64,000 nucleotides of DNA from NCBI GenBank assembly GCA_944326815.1, contig CALVFI010000010.1, positions 186,001 through 250,000 on the forward strand. Direction: 5' to 3'. Of this stretch, positions 9,326 to 17,545 are shown piece by piece. The stretch comes from an uncultured Rikenellaceae bacterium (GTDB lineage: Bacteria > Bacteroidota > Bacteroidia > Bacteroidales > Rikenellaceae). The notes under the pieces are model-generated. The model made no database searches and was not told the origin of the DNA. It was given only the letters and a program-made list of their open reading frames with translations. A program made the translations under genes and the position numbers. Numbering within the stretch: the first letter of the stretch is position 1; each line of letters starts with the position of its first letter.

Positions 9326-10060
9326 TTATCTCAATTTGAAATCCTGTCCCAGATAGACTTTCCGTACCATCTCATCATTCGCCAGATCCTCCGCCGAACC
9401 CGCCTTCAAAATGCGCCCCTCGAAAAGCAGATACGTACGATCCGTAATGGACAATGTTTCATGGACATTATGGTCGGTGATAATGACGCCAATATCTTTC
9501 CCCTTCAGCGTTGCCACGATGCTCTGAATATCCTCGACGGCAATCGGGTCGACCCCTGCAAAAGGTTCATCAAGCAAAATGAATTTAGGATTGATCGCCA
9601 CGGCTCGGGCAATCTCAGTACGTCGACGCTCTCCGCCCGAAAGTTGGATACCCATGCTCTTGCGCACCTTCTGCAAACGAAACTCCTCGATCAGATTCTC
9701 CACACGTTCCCGCTGATACTCTTTCGAGAAATTGGTCATCTCGAGAACCGCCCGTATGTTATCCTCCACACTCAAATGACGGAAGACAGAAGCCTCCTGC
9801 GCCAAATAGCCGACCCCCATCTGGGCTCGCCGATAGACTGCATCTTTGGTAATCTCCACACTGCTGCCATCTTCCTCCAAAAAAATACTCCCCTCATTGG
9901 GTTTGATCAATCCCACAATCATATAGAACGTGGTGGTCTTCCCCGCCCCATTAGGGCCCAGTAGTCCCACGATCTCCCCCTGATTCACCTCGATAGAGAC
10001 ATGGTCGACCACCGTACGGGTTTTATATCTTTTGACAAGATCTTTCGTGTAAAGTCGCAT
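9326..10060 (-). CDS. lptB: LPS export ABC transporter ATPase LptB
   Basis: A 244-residue ABC ATPase that powers extraction of lipopolysaccharide from the inner membrane together with LptF/LptG. Walker A is GPNGAGKT at residues 35-42, followed by the Q-loop region 'GYLAQEASVFRHLSVEDNI', which is characteristic of LptB, then the signature '[14 protein letters not shown]', Walker B 'FILLDEPFAGVDPIAVEDI' and the switch histidine 'VIITDHNVHETL'. It is the first gene of the operon with aroA and aroC; a -7 box lies 29 bases upstream of its start. Confidence 0.95.
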   Translation of the reverse strand: MRLYTKDLVKRYKTRTVVDHVSIEVNQGEIVGLLGPNGAGKTTTFYMIVGLIKPNEGSIFLEEDGSSVEITKDAVYRRAQMGVGYLAQEASVFRHLSVEDNIRAVLEMTNFSKEYQRERVENLIEEFRLQKVRKSMGIQLSGGERRRTEIARAVAINPKFILLDEPFAGVDPIAVEDIQSIVATLKGKDIGVIITDHNVHETLSITDRTYLLFEGRILKAGSAEDLANDEMVRKVYLGQDFKLR

Positions 10061-10088
10061 CCGGAAACAAATTTTATATTTTTTTTTA

Positions 10089-10096
10089 CAAAGTTA
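10089..10096 (-). promoter_or_regulatory. -7 box (TAACTTTG) for lptB-aroA-aroC
   Basis: Exact TAnnTTTG match on the minus strand, 29 bases upstream of the lptB start. The -33 element is not evident. Confidence 0.5.
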
Positions 10097-10169
10097 GCGA
10101 AATTTCAAAAAAAACAGGTATCTTTAGGTTATTATAGTGTTTTGATCAAAATTACGGACGGCAAAAAAA

Positions 10170-12365
10170 ATGAAAGTCTACACCGACACCCTGTTGCATG
10201 ATAAATTGAAAGAGTATTTCGGATTCTCTTCGTTCAAAGGAAATCAAGAGGCAGTTATCAAAAATGTATTGGCAGGGAAAGACACTTTCGTTTTAATGCC
10301 TACGGGAGGCGGCAAATCACTATGTTATCAACTCCCGGCTCTGCTGATGGACGGAGTGGCCATCATCATCTCCCCGCTGATCGCACTGATGAAAAATCAG
10401 GTCGATTCGATGCGGACATTCAGCGCCGAAGAGGGAATCGCCCATTTTCTGAACTCCTCACTGAACAAATCGGCCATAAACAAGGTACGGGAAGATGTCC
10501 TGAGCGGAAAAACCAAGTTGCTCTATTTCGCCCCGGAATCGCTCACGAAGGAGGATAACGTAGCATTTCTCCGCCAGATCAAAATTTCATTTTACGCCAT
10601 CGACGAAGCGCACTGCATCTCCGAATGGGGGCATGATTTCCGGCCGGAATATCGTCGCATACAGCCCATTATCCATGATATCGGAGTGGCGCCACTCATC
10701 GCTCTGACCGCCACGGCAACCCCCAAGGTGCAAATGGACATTCAGAAGAACCTCGGCATGCTGGACGCCACGGTATTCAAATCGTCGTTCAACCGCCCGA
10801 ATCTGTATTATGAAATCCGTCCAAAGCATGATGCTGCACGGGAAATCATCCGTTACATCAAGCAAAACAGCGGAAAATCGGGCATCATCTATTGTCTCAG
10901 CCGCAAGAAGGTAGAAGAGTTGGCCGAGCTACTGGTTGCCAACGATATCAAGGCACTCGCCTATCACGCCGGTATGGATGCGGCCACCAGAGCCCAAAAC
11001 CAGGACAAATTTCTCCAGGAGGAGGTGGACGTAATCGTGGCCACGATTGCATTCGGTATGGGCATCGACAAGCCGGACGTACGGTATGTGATTCACTACG
11101 ACATACCCAAAAGCCTCGAGGGCTATTACCAGGAGACCGGACGTGCGGGACGCGATGGCGGCGAGGGTCATTGCATCACGTTTTACAGCTATAAAGATAT
11201 CCAGAAGCTCGAGAAATTCATGCAGGGCAAACCGGTTGCGGAGCAGGAAATCGGCAAATTACTCCTGCTTGAGACCGTTTCCTATGCCGAATCGTCGATC
11301 TGCCGACGCAAAACACTCCTGCACTATTTCGGAGAGGAATATACCGAAGCCAACTGCGGCAATTGCGACAACTGTCTGCATCCCAAGCCGCAACTCGAGG
11401 GCAAGGAGCACATGAAACTGGCTCTTCAAACGCTGGAAGCCATCGGAGACAAATTCAAGATCGATTACCTGATCAATATACTCATTGGGCGGAACACGGC
11501 TTTAATCAAATCATACAACCACCATAAAATCGAATGGTTCGGCGCAGGGGCGGAACAAACCGATCGATTCTGGGGTGCCGTAATCCGTCAGGGGCTGATT
11601 CTGGGACTGATTGACAAGAATATCGAGAATTACGGTCTGCTATCGGTCAATGCCAAAGGAAAAGAGTTTATCGCCCATCCATTCTCGGTCATGGTTACGC
11701 TCGACCACAACTACGATGAGGAGGAACAGGAGCAGGAGGCAGCTTTACCGACCGGCAAAGGCGGTGGAGCAGCCGACGAAGAGTTGTTCGCCATGTTGAA
11801 GGATCTTCGTAAAAAGGTGGCCAAACAACATGGCCTACCGCCATTTGTCGTATTCCAGGACCCATCGCTGGAAGACATGGCGATACAATACCCCATTACG
11901 CTCGAGGAGATGCAAAATATCAGTGGCGTGGGTGTAGGGAAGGCCAAGAAGTTCGGCGAAGAGTTCATTCGGCTGATCAAAGCCTATGTGGAGGAGAAAG
12001 ACATCATCCGCCCACAAGACATGATCGTAAAAAGTGTGGCAAGTAAAAGCGGCAACAAGGTCTTCATCATCCAAAGTATCGACCGCAAGATGGACTTCGA
12101 GGATATCGCCCGGGCACGCGATCTCGAATTCGATGAGTTGTTGACGGAGATCGAAGCAATCGTCAATTCCGGCACAAGATTGAATATCAACTATTATATC
12201 TCTGAAGTTATAGACGAAGAAAAAGCCGAAGAGATCTACCTATATTTTAAAGAGGACGCCGAAAGCGATTCGCTCGAAGACGCCATGCGAGAATTGGGGC
12301 CAGATTTTACAGAAGAAGAGGTTCGCCTGATTCGTATCAAGTTCATTTGCGAACAAGGAAACTAA
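10170..12365 (+). CDS. recQ: ATP-dependent DNA helicase RecQ
   Basis: A 731-residue 3'-5' helicase used in recombination and replication-fork repair. Motif 0 and Walker A (PTGGGKS, residues 44-50) are followed by the DEAH box at 145-148 in 'AIDEAHCISEWGHDFRPEY', the aromatic-rich loop specific to RecQ, and the arginine motif 'YYQETGRAGRDG'. A four-cysteine zinc site is seen in 'SSICRRKTLLHYFGE' and 'NCGNCDNCLHP', then the winged-helix RQC region and an HRDC domain around residues 540-620 ('PPFVVFQDPSLEDMA', 'ISGVGVGKAKKFG'). An acidic extension of about 100 residues ends the protein. The upstream TATCTTTA is a near match to a -7 box. Confidence 0.96.
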   Translation: MKVYTDTLLHDKLKEYFGFSSFKGNQEAVIKNVLAGKDTFVLMPTGGGKSLCYQLPALLMDGVAIIISPLIALMKNQVDSMRTFSAEEGIAHFLNSSLNKSAINKVREDVLSGKTKLLYFAPESLTKEDNVAFLRQIKISFYAIDEAHCISEWGHDFRPEYRRIQPIIHDIGVAPLIALTATATPKVQMDIQKNLGMLDATVFKSSFNRPNLYYEIRPKHDAAREIIRYIKQNSGKSGIIYCLSRKKVEELAELLVANDIKALAYHAGMDAATRAQNQDKFLQEEVDVIVATIAFGMGIDKPDVRYVIHYDIPKSLEGYYQETGRAGRDGGEGHCITFYSYKDIQKLEKFMQGKPVAEQEIGKLLLLETVSYAESSICRRKTLLHYFGEEYTEANCGNCDNCLHPKPQLEGKEHMKLALQTLEAIGDKFKIDYLINILIGRNTALIKSYNHHKIEWFGAGAEQTDRFWGAVIRQGLILGLIDKNIENYGLLSVNAKGKEFIAHPFSVMVTLDHNYDEEEQEQEAALPTGKGGGAADEELFAMLKDLRKKVAKQHGLPPFVVFQDPSLEDMAIQYPITLEEMQNISGVGVGKAKKFGEEFIRLIKAYVEEKDIIRPQDMIVKSVASKSGNKVFIIQSIDRKMDFEDIARARDLEFDELLTEIEAIVNSGTRLNINYYISEVIDEEKAEEIYLYFKEDAESDSLEDAMRELGPDFTEEEVRLIRIKFICEQGN

Positions 12366-12436
12366 CCCCACGGCAGAGAGGAGACGAGCCAGTCGACAGA
12401 CGGCGCATCAGATATGCTACGCACAATCGGAACGAA

Positions 12437-13324
12437 ATGTACAAAAAGAAAATAGGGACAAAAGAGGCTCCATATGCAAATTCTTTCCGTCGGGAGGAGC
12501 AGAACTGTCCGAATAACACTGCCCATAGAGGGTCCTCGCCGAAGGAGGAACAGGTCCGTGCCAAGAAATACCTGGGACAACATTTTCTAACAGACCTGAA
12601 TATTGCGCAAAAGATTGCCGGGGCCCTGACTCCCGAGAGTCATCCGGACTCGGTGCTCGAGGTCGGATGCGGCATGGGTGTCTTGACACAGTTCCTATTA
12701 CAGCGCAAGGACATAATCACCTATGGCGCTGAAATAGATCGGGAAAGTATCGACTATCTAAACAAGCACTTTCCAGAGTTCGCCCCTCGGTTAATTGAAG
12801 GGGATTTTCTCACTATGGATTTAGCAGTTCGATTCCCGGAGGGCCTACGAATCATCGGAAATTTTCCTTACAACATTTCGTCCCAAATCTTTTTTAAAGT
12901 TCTGGAGAACAGAGATTCCATTCCCGAGATAGTCGGCATGGTGCAACGGGAAGTGGCCGTACGGATTGCAGAGCCACCCGGCAGCCGGGATTACGGCATT
13001 CTGAGCGTACTATTGCAGGCCTGGTACGACATCGAATATCTCTTCACCGTGCATGAGAACGTGTTCAATCCGCCTCCTAAAGTCAAAAGTGCTGTGATTC
13101 GTCTACGCCGGAACCATGTAAAGCAGTTGGATTGCGATGAGAAGTTGTTTTTCCGGGTTGTAAAAGCCGCATTCGGACAACGGCGCAAGATGTTGCGGAA
13201 TTCTCTCAAAGCTGTGTTCGGGGACTTCGGAGGTGAAGAACACTCTTTCTTCGGACAGCGAGCAGAGCAGTTAAGCGTTAAAGATTTTGTCGCCCTGACA
13301 CAATGGGTATCCGCGCACATTTGA
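12437..13324 (+). CDS. rsmA: 16S rRNA dimethyladenosine transferase RsmA (KsgA)
   Basis: This enzyme dimethylates the two adjacent adenines in the 3' terminal helix of 16S rRNA during small-subunit maturation, using S-adenosylmethionine. The family signature 'RAKKYLGQHFLTDLNIAQKI', the SAM loop 'VLEVGCGMGVLTQ' and the catalytic 'IIGNFPYNISSQIFF' (NxPY motif) are all present, and 'PPPKVKSAVIRL' marks the C-terminal part. The conserved domain begins at base 12554, but no ATG, GTG or TTG lies close before it in frame: the nearest ATG is 12437, giving 295 residues with a 39-residue basic N-terminal extension. A farther ATG at 12347 would overlap the end of recQ by 19 bases. The true start is therefore uncertain. 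Confidence 0.92.
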   Translation: MYKKKIGTKEAPYANSFRREEQNCPNNTAHRGSSPKEEQVRAKKYLGQHFLTDLNIAQKIAGALTPESHPDSVLEVGCGMGVLTQFLLQRKDIITYGAEIDRESIDYLNKHFPEFAPRLIEGDFLTMDLAVRFPEGLRIIGNFPYNISSQIFFKVLENRDSIPEIVGMVQREVAVRIAEPPGSRDYGILSVLLQAWYDIEYLFTVHENVFNPPPKVKSAVIRLRRNHVKQLDCDEKLFFRVVKAAFGQRRKMLRNSLKAVFGDFGGEEHSFFGQRAEQLSVKDFVALTQWVSAHI

Positions 13325-13465
13325 ATGTCGGCAACTTCTACGTACAAACTATTTCAAAATAGGATAATTAACATTACACTAAAACACCATCCGGGAAAAT
13401 TGCAGAAAACGGAACCGAATACGTCCATGCAAATAGAATATAGCCAGACCCACAAACTTCAGCAA

Positions 13466-13507
13466 AAAAGAAAGGAGAGAGTCGTTTGCGACTCTCTCCT
13501 TTTACTT
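13466..13507. terminator. Bidirectional terminator between rsmA and the L31 gene
   Basis: A perfect 14-bp stem (13471-13484 with 13489-13502) with the tetraloop TTTG, A-rich on the left and T-rich on the right, between convergent genes. Confidence 0.9.
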
Positions 13508-13522
13508 TCATAGAACGGCCGA

Positions 13523-13792
13523 CTACTTGTTGGCGTTCTTCTTATCGTAATGCTTTTGATAGCGGCTCATAAACTTATCTACGCGTCCTGCGGTATCCAC
13601 CAACTTCATCTTACCGGTATAGAACGGGTGAGAGGTGTTGGAGATTTCCATCTTGTACACGGGATAGGTTTCGCCGTTCACTTCGATAGTCTCTTTCGAC
13701 TGCACGGCGGACCTGCACAAAAACACATGGTCATTCGACATATCCTTGAATGCCACCAAACGATAATTTTCAGGATGAATTCCTTTTTTCAT
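13523..13792 (-). CDS. rpmE: Ribosomal protein bL31, type B (zinc-free)
   Basis: An 89-residue large-subunit ribosomal protein. It begins 'MKKGIHPENYRLVAFKDMS' and contains 'SNTSHPFYTGKMKLVDTAGRVDKF', the bL31 signature. It lacks the CxxC zinc ligands of type A proteins and has the insertion typical of type B, which does not depend on zinc. The start at 13792 was chosen because homology begins there; an upstream in-frame ATG adds 26 residues unlike L31 and would run over the promoter. A TATCTTTG -7 box lies 36 bases upstream. Confidence 0.95.
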   Translation of the reverse strand: MKKGIHPENYRLVAFKDMSNDHVFLCRSAVQSKETIEVNGETYPVYKMEISNTSHPFYTGKMKLVDTAGRVDKFMSRYQKHYDKKNANK

Positions 13793-13828
13793 GTTTGTGT
13801 TTTTTGTTGTTAGTGTATAATTCGGCTG

Positions 13829-13859
13829 CAAAGATAGAATTTTATTCACCAAATTCCAA
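13829..13859 (-). promoter_or_regulatory. Promoter of the L31 gene
   Basis: On the minus strand, TATCTTTG (13829-13836) matches the -7 consensus. A TTG (plus-strand CAA 13857-13859) lies 20 bases upstream as a -33 element. Confidence 0.65.
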
Positions 13860-13890
13860 TCCTCGCACAATTATTTTTACCCTCTCCGCA

Positions 13891-14769
13891 CTATTTGTAA
13901 CAAATCACCAGTACCTTGGAAGATTCCCAAAACTTATCGGCATCCTTAATCACCAACGACGAAAAGACTCCGTTATCAGTCATTACGAACTCATACGACT
14001 CCTCGGGATGCGAACTGACAAGCGTCACATTTTTCTTTCCGATCAGCACTTCGTCAAAATCCCGGATATCGACCTGCGTAAAACTATCAAGACTGCGGTT
14101 TTCGTTGATTTTCAGCGTACGTCCTATAAATCCAGACTTGTAGACAATCTCTTTATCCAGGAGTTCTTTCTGCGACCCGACGATATAATAGGCCGTGCTC
14201 AACAGGTCATTTTTAGTTCTGAGCTCTCCTGCGAGTTTGGTATTATCCTCAGTCAGTATATTAACCGTTGAATCCAATCCCGATACTTGTGCATTAAGAT
14301 CGTCCACTTGAACATTCAATCGCTTCAACTCCGTCTTCAGCAAGGAAATCTCCGCATCTTTCTCCTCCACCTGAGCCTGCATCTGTGCAATCAACTTCTC
14401 CAAAGAACCGATCTTCACATTGGCCTGCCGAAGTTGTTCTGCGCTCTTCTCCAGACGGGCAATGGTCTCCCGATTGGCCTGCAGCAATTGATCGATCGCC
14501 TCTATATCCTCACTGATCTGAACCGTCGCTTGTTTCTTCAACTCACCCTGCTCCACTGCAGTGGTCAGAATATGCTCTCGGCTCTTTATGACATCCAGAT
14601 TGGTGGCAATATCGTTCAAAGAGGAAAATACTTCATTCAAAACAGAATCTTTTGCAGCTACGACAAGCGCCAAAGAATCTTTCTCCCCCGCCAACTTGTC
14701 GGCACTCTTTTTACCGACGCAAGAGACGAAAGGCAACACAAGTACACACAAGTAAAAAATCCTTCTCAT
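13891..14769 (-). CDS. Coiled-coil lipoprotein of unknown function
   Basis: A 292-residue predicted lipoprotein. The signal peptide ends in a lipobox 'LPFVSCVGK' with Cys17. Residues about 30-185 are rich in heptad-like patterns of Leu, Ile, Glu, Lys and Gln ('IARLEKSAEQLRQANVKIGSLEKLIAQM' type), predicting a long coiled coil. A globular C-terminal part of about 90 residues follows ('VYKSGFIGRTLKINENRSLDSFTQVDIRDFDEV'), which resembles a periplasmic domain found in uncharacterised Bacteroidetes lipoproteins. No catalytic motif was recognised. The sequence suggests a rod that spans part of the periplasm or cell surface, but this is inference. The next gene upstream on the same strand lies 17 bases away, so both may be cotranscribed. 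Confidence 0.75.
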   Translation of the reverse strand: MRRIFYLCVLVLPFVSCVGKKSADKLAGEKDSLALVVAAKDSVLNEVFSSLNDIATNLDVIKSREHILTTAVEQGELKKQATVQISEDIEAIDQLLQANRETIARLEKSAEQLRQANVKIGSLEKLIAQMQAQVEEKDAEISLLKTELKRLNVQVDDLNAQVSGLDSTVNILTEDNTKLAGELRTKNDLLSTAYYIVGSQKELLDKEIVYKSGFIGRTLKINENRSLDSFTQVDIRDFDEVLIGKKNVTLVSSHPEESYEFVMTDNGVFSSLVIKDADKFWESSKVLVICYK

Positions 14770-14786
14770 ATCTATGTTTTTAACCT

Positions 14787-15227
14787 CTAAAATGCAATCC
14801 GGATCGACAATCCGATATCGGCAAGATAAAACCGAGTCTTTTCAACAATATTAAAAATAGGTTTATAATCCAATGCAAGATTCAGTGGAATCTCGGAAAA
14901 TTGATATTCGAGTCCGATAACTCCATCCACTCCCAGCGCGCATCGGCTTTTCCAGCCTCCAACATGCGCCCCGACACCATAATAAAACCGGAAGCCATTG
15001 TCGATAACCGGGATATTCCATTCATACAATCCGGTCAACACAAACCCGTTACTATAAGGAATTGCAAGCAGGGCTTCAATCGAATGGGAGGCATTCAGAT
15101 TATATTTCACATCCAAACCGGACATCTCGCCTCCGATTCGCGCACCCAAAGCCCAATTATAATTTTGCGCCGAAACGTTCGACACATAGCACAATGCAAC
15201 AACAATCAATAATAGGATCTTCTTCAT
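14787..15227 (-). CDS. Small outer-membrane beta-barrel protein
   Basis: A 146-residue exported protein. The signal peptide 'MKKILLLIVVALCYVSNVSA' ends before Gln21. The mature part alternates polar and hydrophobic residues and is rich in Gly and aromatic residues, with several strand-like segments ('WALGARIGGEMSGLDVKY', 'NGFVLTGLYEWNI', 'FRFYYGVGAHVGGW', 'GVDGVIGLEYQF'), and it ends in an aromatic 'GLSIRIAF', the typical C-terminal signature of an outer-membrane barrel. Function is unknown. The ATG at 15225-15227 was preferred to an upstream one because it begins the signal peptide. It reads into the coiled-coil lipoprotein gene 17 bases later. Confidence 0.75.
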   Translation of the reverse strand: MKKILLLIVVALCYVSNVSAQNYNWALGARIGGEMSGLDVKYNLNASHSIEALLAIPYSNGFVLTGLYEWNIPVIDNGFRFYYGVGAHVGGWKSRCALGVDGVIGLEYQFSEIPLNLALDYKPIFNIVEKTRFYLADIGLSIRIAF

Positions 15228-15308
15228 AATATCCAGAATAAACTCTTCGCAAAAATAGCAATATCTTAACAACATCTTCTCCTATCCGGATAATTTTTCA
15301 AGATAAAT

Positions 15309-15339
15309 TTTGGATTTCGACACCATTTATATATTTTTG
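15309..15339 (+). promoter_or_regulatory. Promoter of the CAT-anticodon tRNA
   Basis: A -33 TTTG (15309-15312, in TTTTGG) and a -7 TATTTTTG (15332-15339) are separated by 19 bases, matching the Bacteroidetes consensus. The tRNA starts 85 bases downstream of the -7 box, leaving a leader that would be removed by processing. Confidence 0.65.
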
Positions 15340-15424
15340 TGGTCTTGAAATCATGAATGTTCTGCCACGGGAGCCATGCATATAGATTGCTCATCTATTG
15401 CGTAATCTCCTACGGGAAACATTA

Positions 15425-15499
15425 GGGCCCATAGCTCAGTTGGTTAGTAGCACCTGACTCATAATCAGGGGGTCGCAGGTTCAAGCCCTGCTGGGCCCA
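15425..15499 (+). tRNA. tRNA with anticodon CAT, probably tRNA-Ile2 (lysidine type)
   Basis: The 75-base cloverleaf has acceptor GGGCCCA/TGGGCCC, anticodon stem CCTGA/TCAGG around CTCATAA (CAT at 15460-15462), variable loop GGGTC, and T-arm GCAGG/CCTGC. The acceptor has C4-G69 and C5-G68, which in Escherichia coli are identity elements for the lysidine synthetase TilS, and the body resembles tRNA-Ile2 more than elongator tRNA-Met, so isoleucine is the likelier identity after CAU is modified. The D-stem has only three pairs, with a C-U mismatch at 13-22 and a 10-base loop. CCA is not encoded. Confidence 0.8.
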
Positions 15500-15525
15500 C
15501 AAGTTGTGTATAATCCGATCTATGT

Positions 15526-15556
15526 AATACTCCCATTTTGGGAGTATTTCTTTTTA
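15526..15556 (+). terminator. Terminator after the CAT tRNA
   Basis: A perfect 10-bp stem (15526-15535 with 15539-15548) with a 3-base loop, followed by TCTTTTT. Confidence 0.75.
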
Positions 15557-15752
15557 ACACGGTAGGCTCTGACCCTCTGACCGCACACAACACAAGCTTT
15601 TATTCTTTTCCCAACGGGGATGTAGGAATCCTTGCTAAATCTTCGTATATTTAGTGCGACCATTGAAACTGACGGATTGCGACACAACGCGATGGCCGTT
15701 TCTCACACCCACCAACATATCCACAAAATACGAACCTATAAAACAACGGACA

Positions 15753-16667
15753 ATGAAATGGAGATCTTTATTAACAATAGCGACGATTTGTGTATTTACG
15801 GTATTCACCTCAAACGCCCAGACCCCGATCTGGCAAGGGCAAGGACGCATCGCCGTCAGCGCCGATGGGAACGAACATGATGACGACGACTGGGGTGCCA
15901 CCCCGATGACACTCGCGCTATTGGCCGCCAAAGGATTGCAGGACAAGGTAGTCGTATATGTATACAGCGACCACATCTGGGGAAGTAACCAGGAAAAGCC
16001 CATGCGATACGGACGAACTCCCTATGAGCATATGCGGGATGGAGCCCTCGGAGGTCAACTGTGGTTTGGATTCGACAAAACGAAATTCATATGTGGTGTC
16101 GACAACGCCGAAGTGGCATACGAGGCCATGAAAGAGGCCATTAACGACTCTTCGGAAGACAATCCACTGATCATCATTGCCTCCGGGCCCCTGCAGGTCA
16201 TTGGCGAAGCCATCCATCGGGCCGATAAAGACAAACGCCGATTTGTAACCGTGATCTCACACGGACGATGGAACAACATACACGCCGACAATCCGGCAAA
16301 TATCTATTGGGACAAACACTCCGGCTGGACCCTGGATCAATTAAAAAAGCGTTTCGGCTCTCAGAAGGGCGGCGGAGTAACATTCCTTGTCCCGGCCGAT
16401 CAGAACGGAGGACGCGAATATGAAGGATTGCAGGCACGCCGAGAACGCTTCGACTGGGTAAAAACCTCTCCGGCACGCAACAATCCTCTCTATAAACCGG
16501 GGAGTTGGGATTGGCTCTACAATCGTCTGGAGTTGACCACACGCGATGCCGGTAAGAATTTCGACGTTTCCGATGCCGGACAGGTCATTTTCATGCTGAC
16601 CGGAAACGACAAAACCAATACCGACATGACTCGGGAGATCATGGAAAATCCTGAACCCAGGAAATAA
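15753..16667 (+). CDS. Exported nucleoside-hydrolase-like protein
   Basis: A 304-residue protein with a signal peptide (residues 1-22, ending SNA-Q). Right after it comes 'IAVSADGNEHDDDDWGATP' (Asp38 and Asp43-46), which resembles the N-terminal Ca2+-binding Asp cluster of the nucleoside-hydrolase superfamily. This is followed by 'DNPLIIIASGPLQVIGEAI' and 'RRFVTVISHGRWNN', matching the strand-turn motifs of that Rossmann-like fold, and a late 'DVSDAGQVIFMLTGNDK' in the place of the second metal/substrate segment. The family hydrolyses N-glycosidic or related bonds, but this subgroup is uncharacterised and the substrate is unknown. Export argues for action on an external or periplasmic compound. 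The ATG at 15753 was chosen because it begins the signal peptide. Confidence 0.7.
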   Translation: MKWRSLLTIATICVFTVFTSNAQTPIWQGQGRIAVSADGNEHDDDDWGATPMTLALLAAKGLQDKVVVYVYSDHIWGSNQEKPMRYGRTPYEHMRDGALGGQLWFGFDKTKFICGVDNAEVAYEAMKEAINDSSEDNPLIIIASGPLQVIGEAIHRADKDKRRFVTVISHGRWNNIHADNPANIYWDKHSGWTLDQLKKRFGSQKGGGVTFLVPADQNGGREYEGLQARRERFDWVKTSPARNNPLYKPGSWDWLYNRLELTTRDAGKNFDVSDAGQVIFMLTGNDKTNTDMTREIMENPEPRK

Positions 16668-16851
16668 CACCTATGATTTAGTGCCGTTTGGAAGGATCTC
16701 CGAGGCTGCAACAACATCTCCCGCCTACCCCGCCACGGAATCGGCATCTCATTTTTTTGCAATGAAAACGGCTATCGGCAGAATCATTTCACATTCTATT
16801 CAAAATTGCTTGCTATCTTTACCTCCTGAATAAGATTTTACCATCTGGACG

Positions 16852-17532
16852 ATGAAAATACTGATCATAGAGGATGAACCCTCATTGCGGGAGCTGATGG
16901 AACGGACGCTCACCAAAGAGCACTATATCGTGGAGACAGCTGAAAACTATGCTCAAGCAGAGGAGAAACTGGCTCTCTACAACTACGACTGCATACTCCT
17001 GGATATCATGCTTCCAGATGGCAATGGTCTGCACCTGCTCGAAGAACTCAAAGCGCAGGACAAACGAGAAAGCGTCATCATCATCTCGGCGCGGGATTCG
17101 CTGGAAGATAAGATACTCGGTCTGGAACAGGGTGCCGACGACTACCTGCCCAAGCCATTCCACCTGATGGAACTCACGGCGCGCATCCGGAGCGTAATCC
17201 GGCGAAGTCAGGGCAACGGCAAAAAAGGATACACATTGGGGAATGTCTATCTCGACCCGGAGAGTCATCGGGTCGAGGTTGAAGGGCAAGAGTTGCCGCT
17301 TCTAAAAAAAGAGTTCGACATTCTGGCCTATTTCATGCAACGGCCGGGACATCTGGTCGACAAAGCCGTTCTGGCCGAAGCCGTATGGGGAGATCATGCC
17401 GATCAGGCAGACAACTTCCATTTCGTCTATGCACAGATGAAAAATCTGCGTCGCAAGTTGGAAGAGGCTGGTGCCACCATCGAAATAAAAGTCGTTTACG
17501 GGTTCGGATACAAACTGGCCGTAAATCAATAA
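16852..17532 (+). CDS. OmpR-family response regulator
   Basis: A 226-residue DNA-binding regulator. The receiver domain (about 1-118) has the acidic pair in 'IIEDEPSLREL', the phosphoacceptor Asp51 in 'CILLDIMLPDGNG', a conserved Ser/Ala-Arg turn 'IIISARDSLED' and Lys in 'DDYLPKPF'. The C-terminal winged helix (about 130-223) shows 'LLKKEFDILAYFMQRPG' and 'VVYGFGYKL', typical of OmpR/PhoB outputs. It is followed 13 bases later by its histidine kinase, and the pair precedes three PepSY-like genes that may belong to its regulon. The target genes cannot be read from sequence. Confidence 0.93.
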   Translation: MKILIIEDEPSLRELMERTLTKEHYIVETAENYAQAEEKLALYNYDCILLDIMLPDGNGLHLLEELKAQDKRESVIIISARDSLEDKILGLEQGADDYLPKPFHLMELTARIRSVIRRSQGNGKKGYTLGNVYLDPESHRVEVEGQELPLLKKEFDILAYFMQRPGHLVDKAVLAEAVWGDHADQADNFHFVYAQMKNLRRKLEEAGATIEIKVVYGFGYKLAVNQ

Positions 17533-17545
17533 TCCCAGTCACATC

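Larger units (their letters stand above)
15228..15752. other. 525-base stretch without protein genes
   Basis: This stretch holds the tRNA with anticodon CAT, its promoter and its terminator. The part from 15557 to 15752 shows only a TATATTTA near-match to a -7 box and no other clear signal; small open frames there have no family resemblance. Confidence 0.6.
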
